Part shown: piece by piece, positions 7,507-7,715 of the stretch
Layout of the letters: every line of letters begins with the position of its first letter
How positions within the stretch are numbered: position 1 is the first letter of the stretch
Notes under the pieces: model-generated
Databases searched by the model: none
What the model saw: only the letters and a program-made list of their open reading frames with translations
What the model was told of the DNA's origin: nothing
Program-made: the position numbers and the translations under genes
DNA from: a bacterium
GTDB taxonomy: Bacteria; Thermosulfidibacterota; Thermosulfidibacteria; Thermosulfidibacterales; Thermosulfidibacteraceae
NCBI GenBank assembly: GCA_027037155.1
Contig: JALWBK010000199.1
Coordinates: forward strand, 1 to 7,715
DNA length: 7,715 bases
Direction of reading: 5' to 3'

Positions 7507-7715
7507 ATGTTTGAGATAGTAAAGCCCGGAACCCGCATAGACTTTATGAAGCATAAGGAGAAGGCCATAGCTATTTCTTTAACGCTCATCATCCTCTCTA
7601 TAGGCGCCATGATCTACAACAAGATCACCATGGGCAGGTTCTTCAACTACGGTGTTGACTTTGCAGGGGGAACGCTCATTCAGGTGAGGTTTAAGAATCC
7701 TCCTGATTTAGACGC
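7507..7715 (+). CDS. secF: Protein translocase subunit SecF (5' part, cut by the window end)
   Basis: Only the first 69 codons are in the window, and the reading frame is still open at the edge. The translation begins MFEIVKPGTRIDFM. It has one hydrophobic span at about 19-36 and then FNYGVDFAGGTLIQV (46-60), which is the SecF version of the conserved GxDFxGG motif. SecF pairs with SecD to form the six-plus-six-span RND-like unit. The ATG at 7507 follows GGGGG (7497-7501) with a five-base spacer and begins 10 bases after the secD stop. The ATG at 7502 is out of frame and meets a stop after five codons. The truncation is caused by the window edge and is not a sign of a pseudogene. Confidence 0.95.
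   Translation, partial: MFEIVKPGTRIDFMKHKEKAIAISLTLIILSIGAMIYNKITMGRFFNYGVDFAGGTLIQVRFKNPPDLD

Noticed and set aside
7507..7715. secF as a pseudogene because it lacks its 3' part
   Set aside because: The frame is open to the last base of the window, so the gene is simply cut by the edge.

Overview
The window suggests a bacterium, because the yajC-secD-secF cluster in three separate genes is a bacterial arrangement. It is probably anaerobic and possibly thermophilic. Base composition looks close to balanced, arginine is mostly AGG/AGA, and ATA isoleucine codons are frequent; this is common in thermophilic bacterial lineages but does not identify a phylum. All supported genes lie on the + strand, and coding density is high.

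Region 1 (5-5504) holds four consecutive class III (CaiB/BaiF, formyl-CoA transferase-like) CoA-transferase genes. They are not four equal paralogues. Genes 1 and 3 are one subtype (called A here) and genes 2 and 4 are a second subtype (B), so the order is A1-B1-A2-B2. Within each pair the spacing is nearly identical (28 and 27 bases) and each B gene has a strong ribosome binding site. The 87-base gap between the pairs carries a plausible sigma-70-type promoter. The simplest reading is a two-gene module, encoding a heteromeric CoA-transferase of the kind known from BbsE/BbsF (benzylsuccinate) or SmtA/SmtB (malate), that was duplicated in tandem and then diverged. The sequence does not show which acid is activated, and the upstream genes that might tell lie outside the window. 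This region is the most interesting part of the window.

A strong intrinsic terminator (about 5525-5559) closes the CoA-transferase cluster.

Region 2 (5617-7715) is a housekeeping protein-export operon: yajC, secD and the first 69 codons of secF, with gaps of 11 and 10 bases. These proteins form the membrane complex that works with SecYEG and SecA to use the proton or sodium gradient during late steps of protein translocation. This region has no evident functional link to the CoA-transferases.

No tRNA, rRNA, CRISPR array, insertion sequence or integration site was recognised. No stretch longer than about 115 bases lacks a gene.
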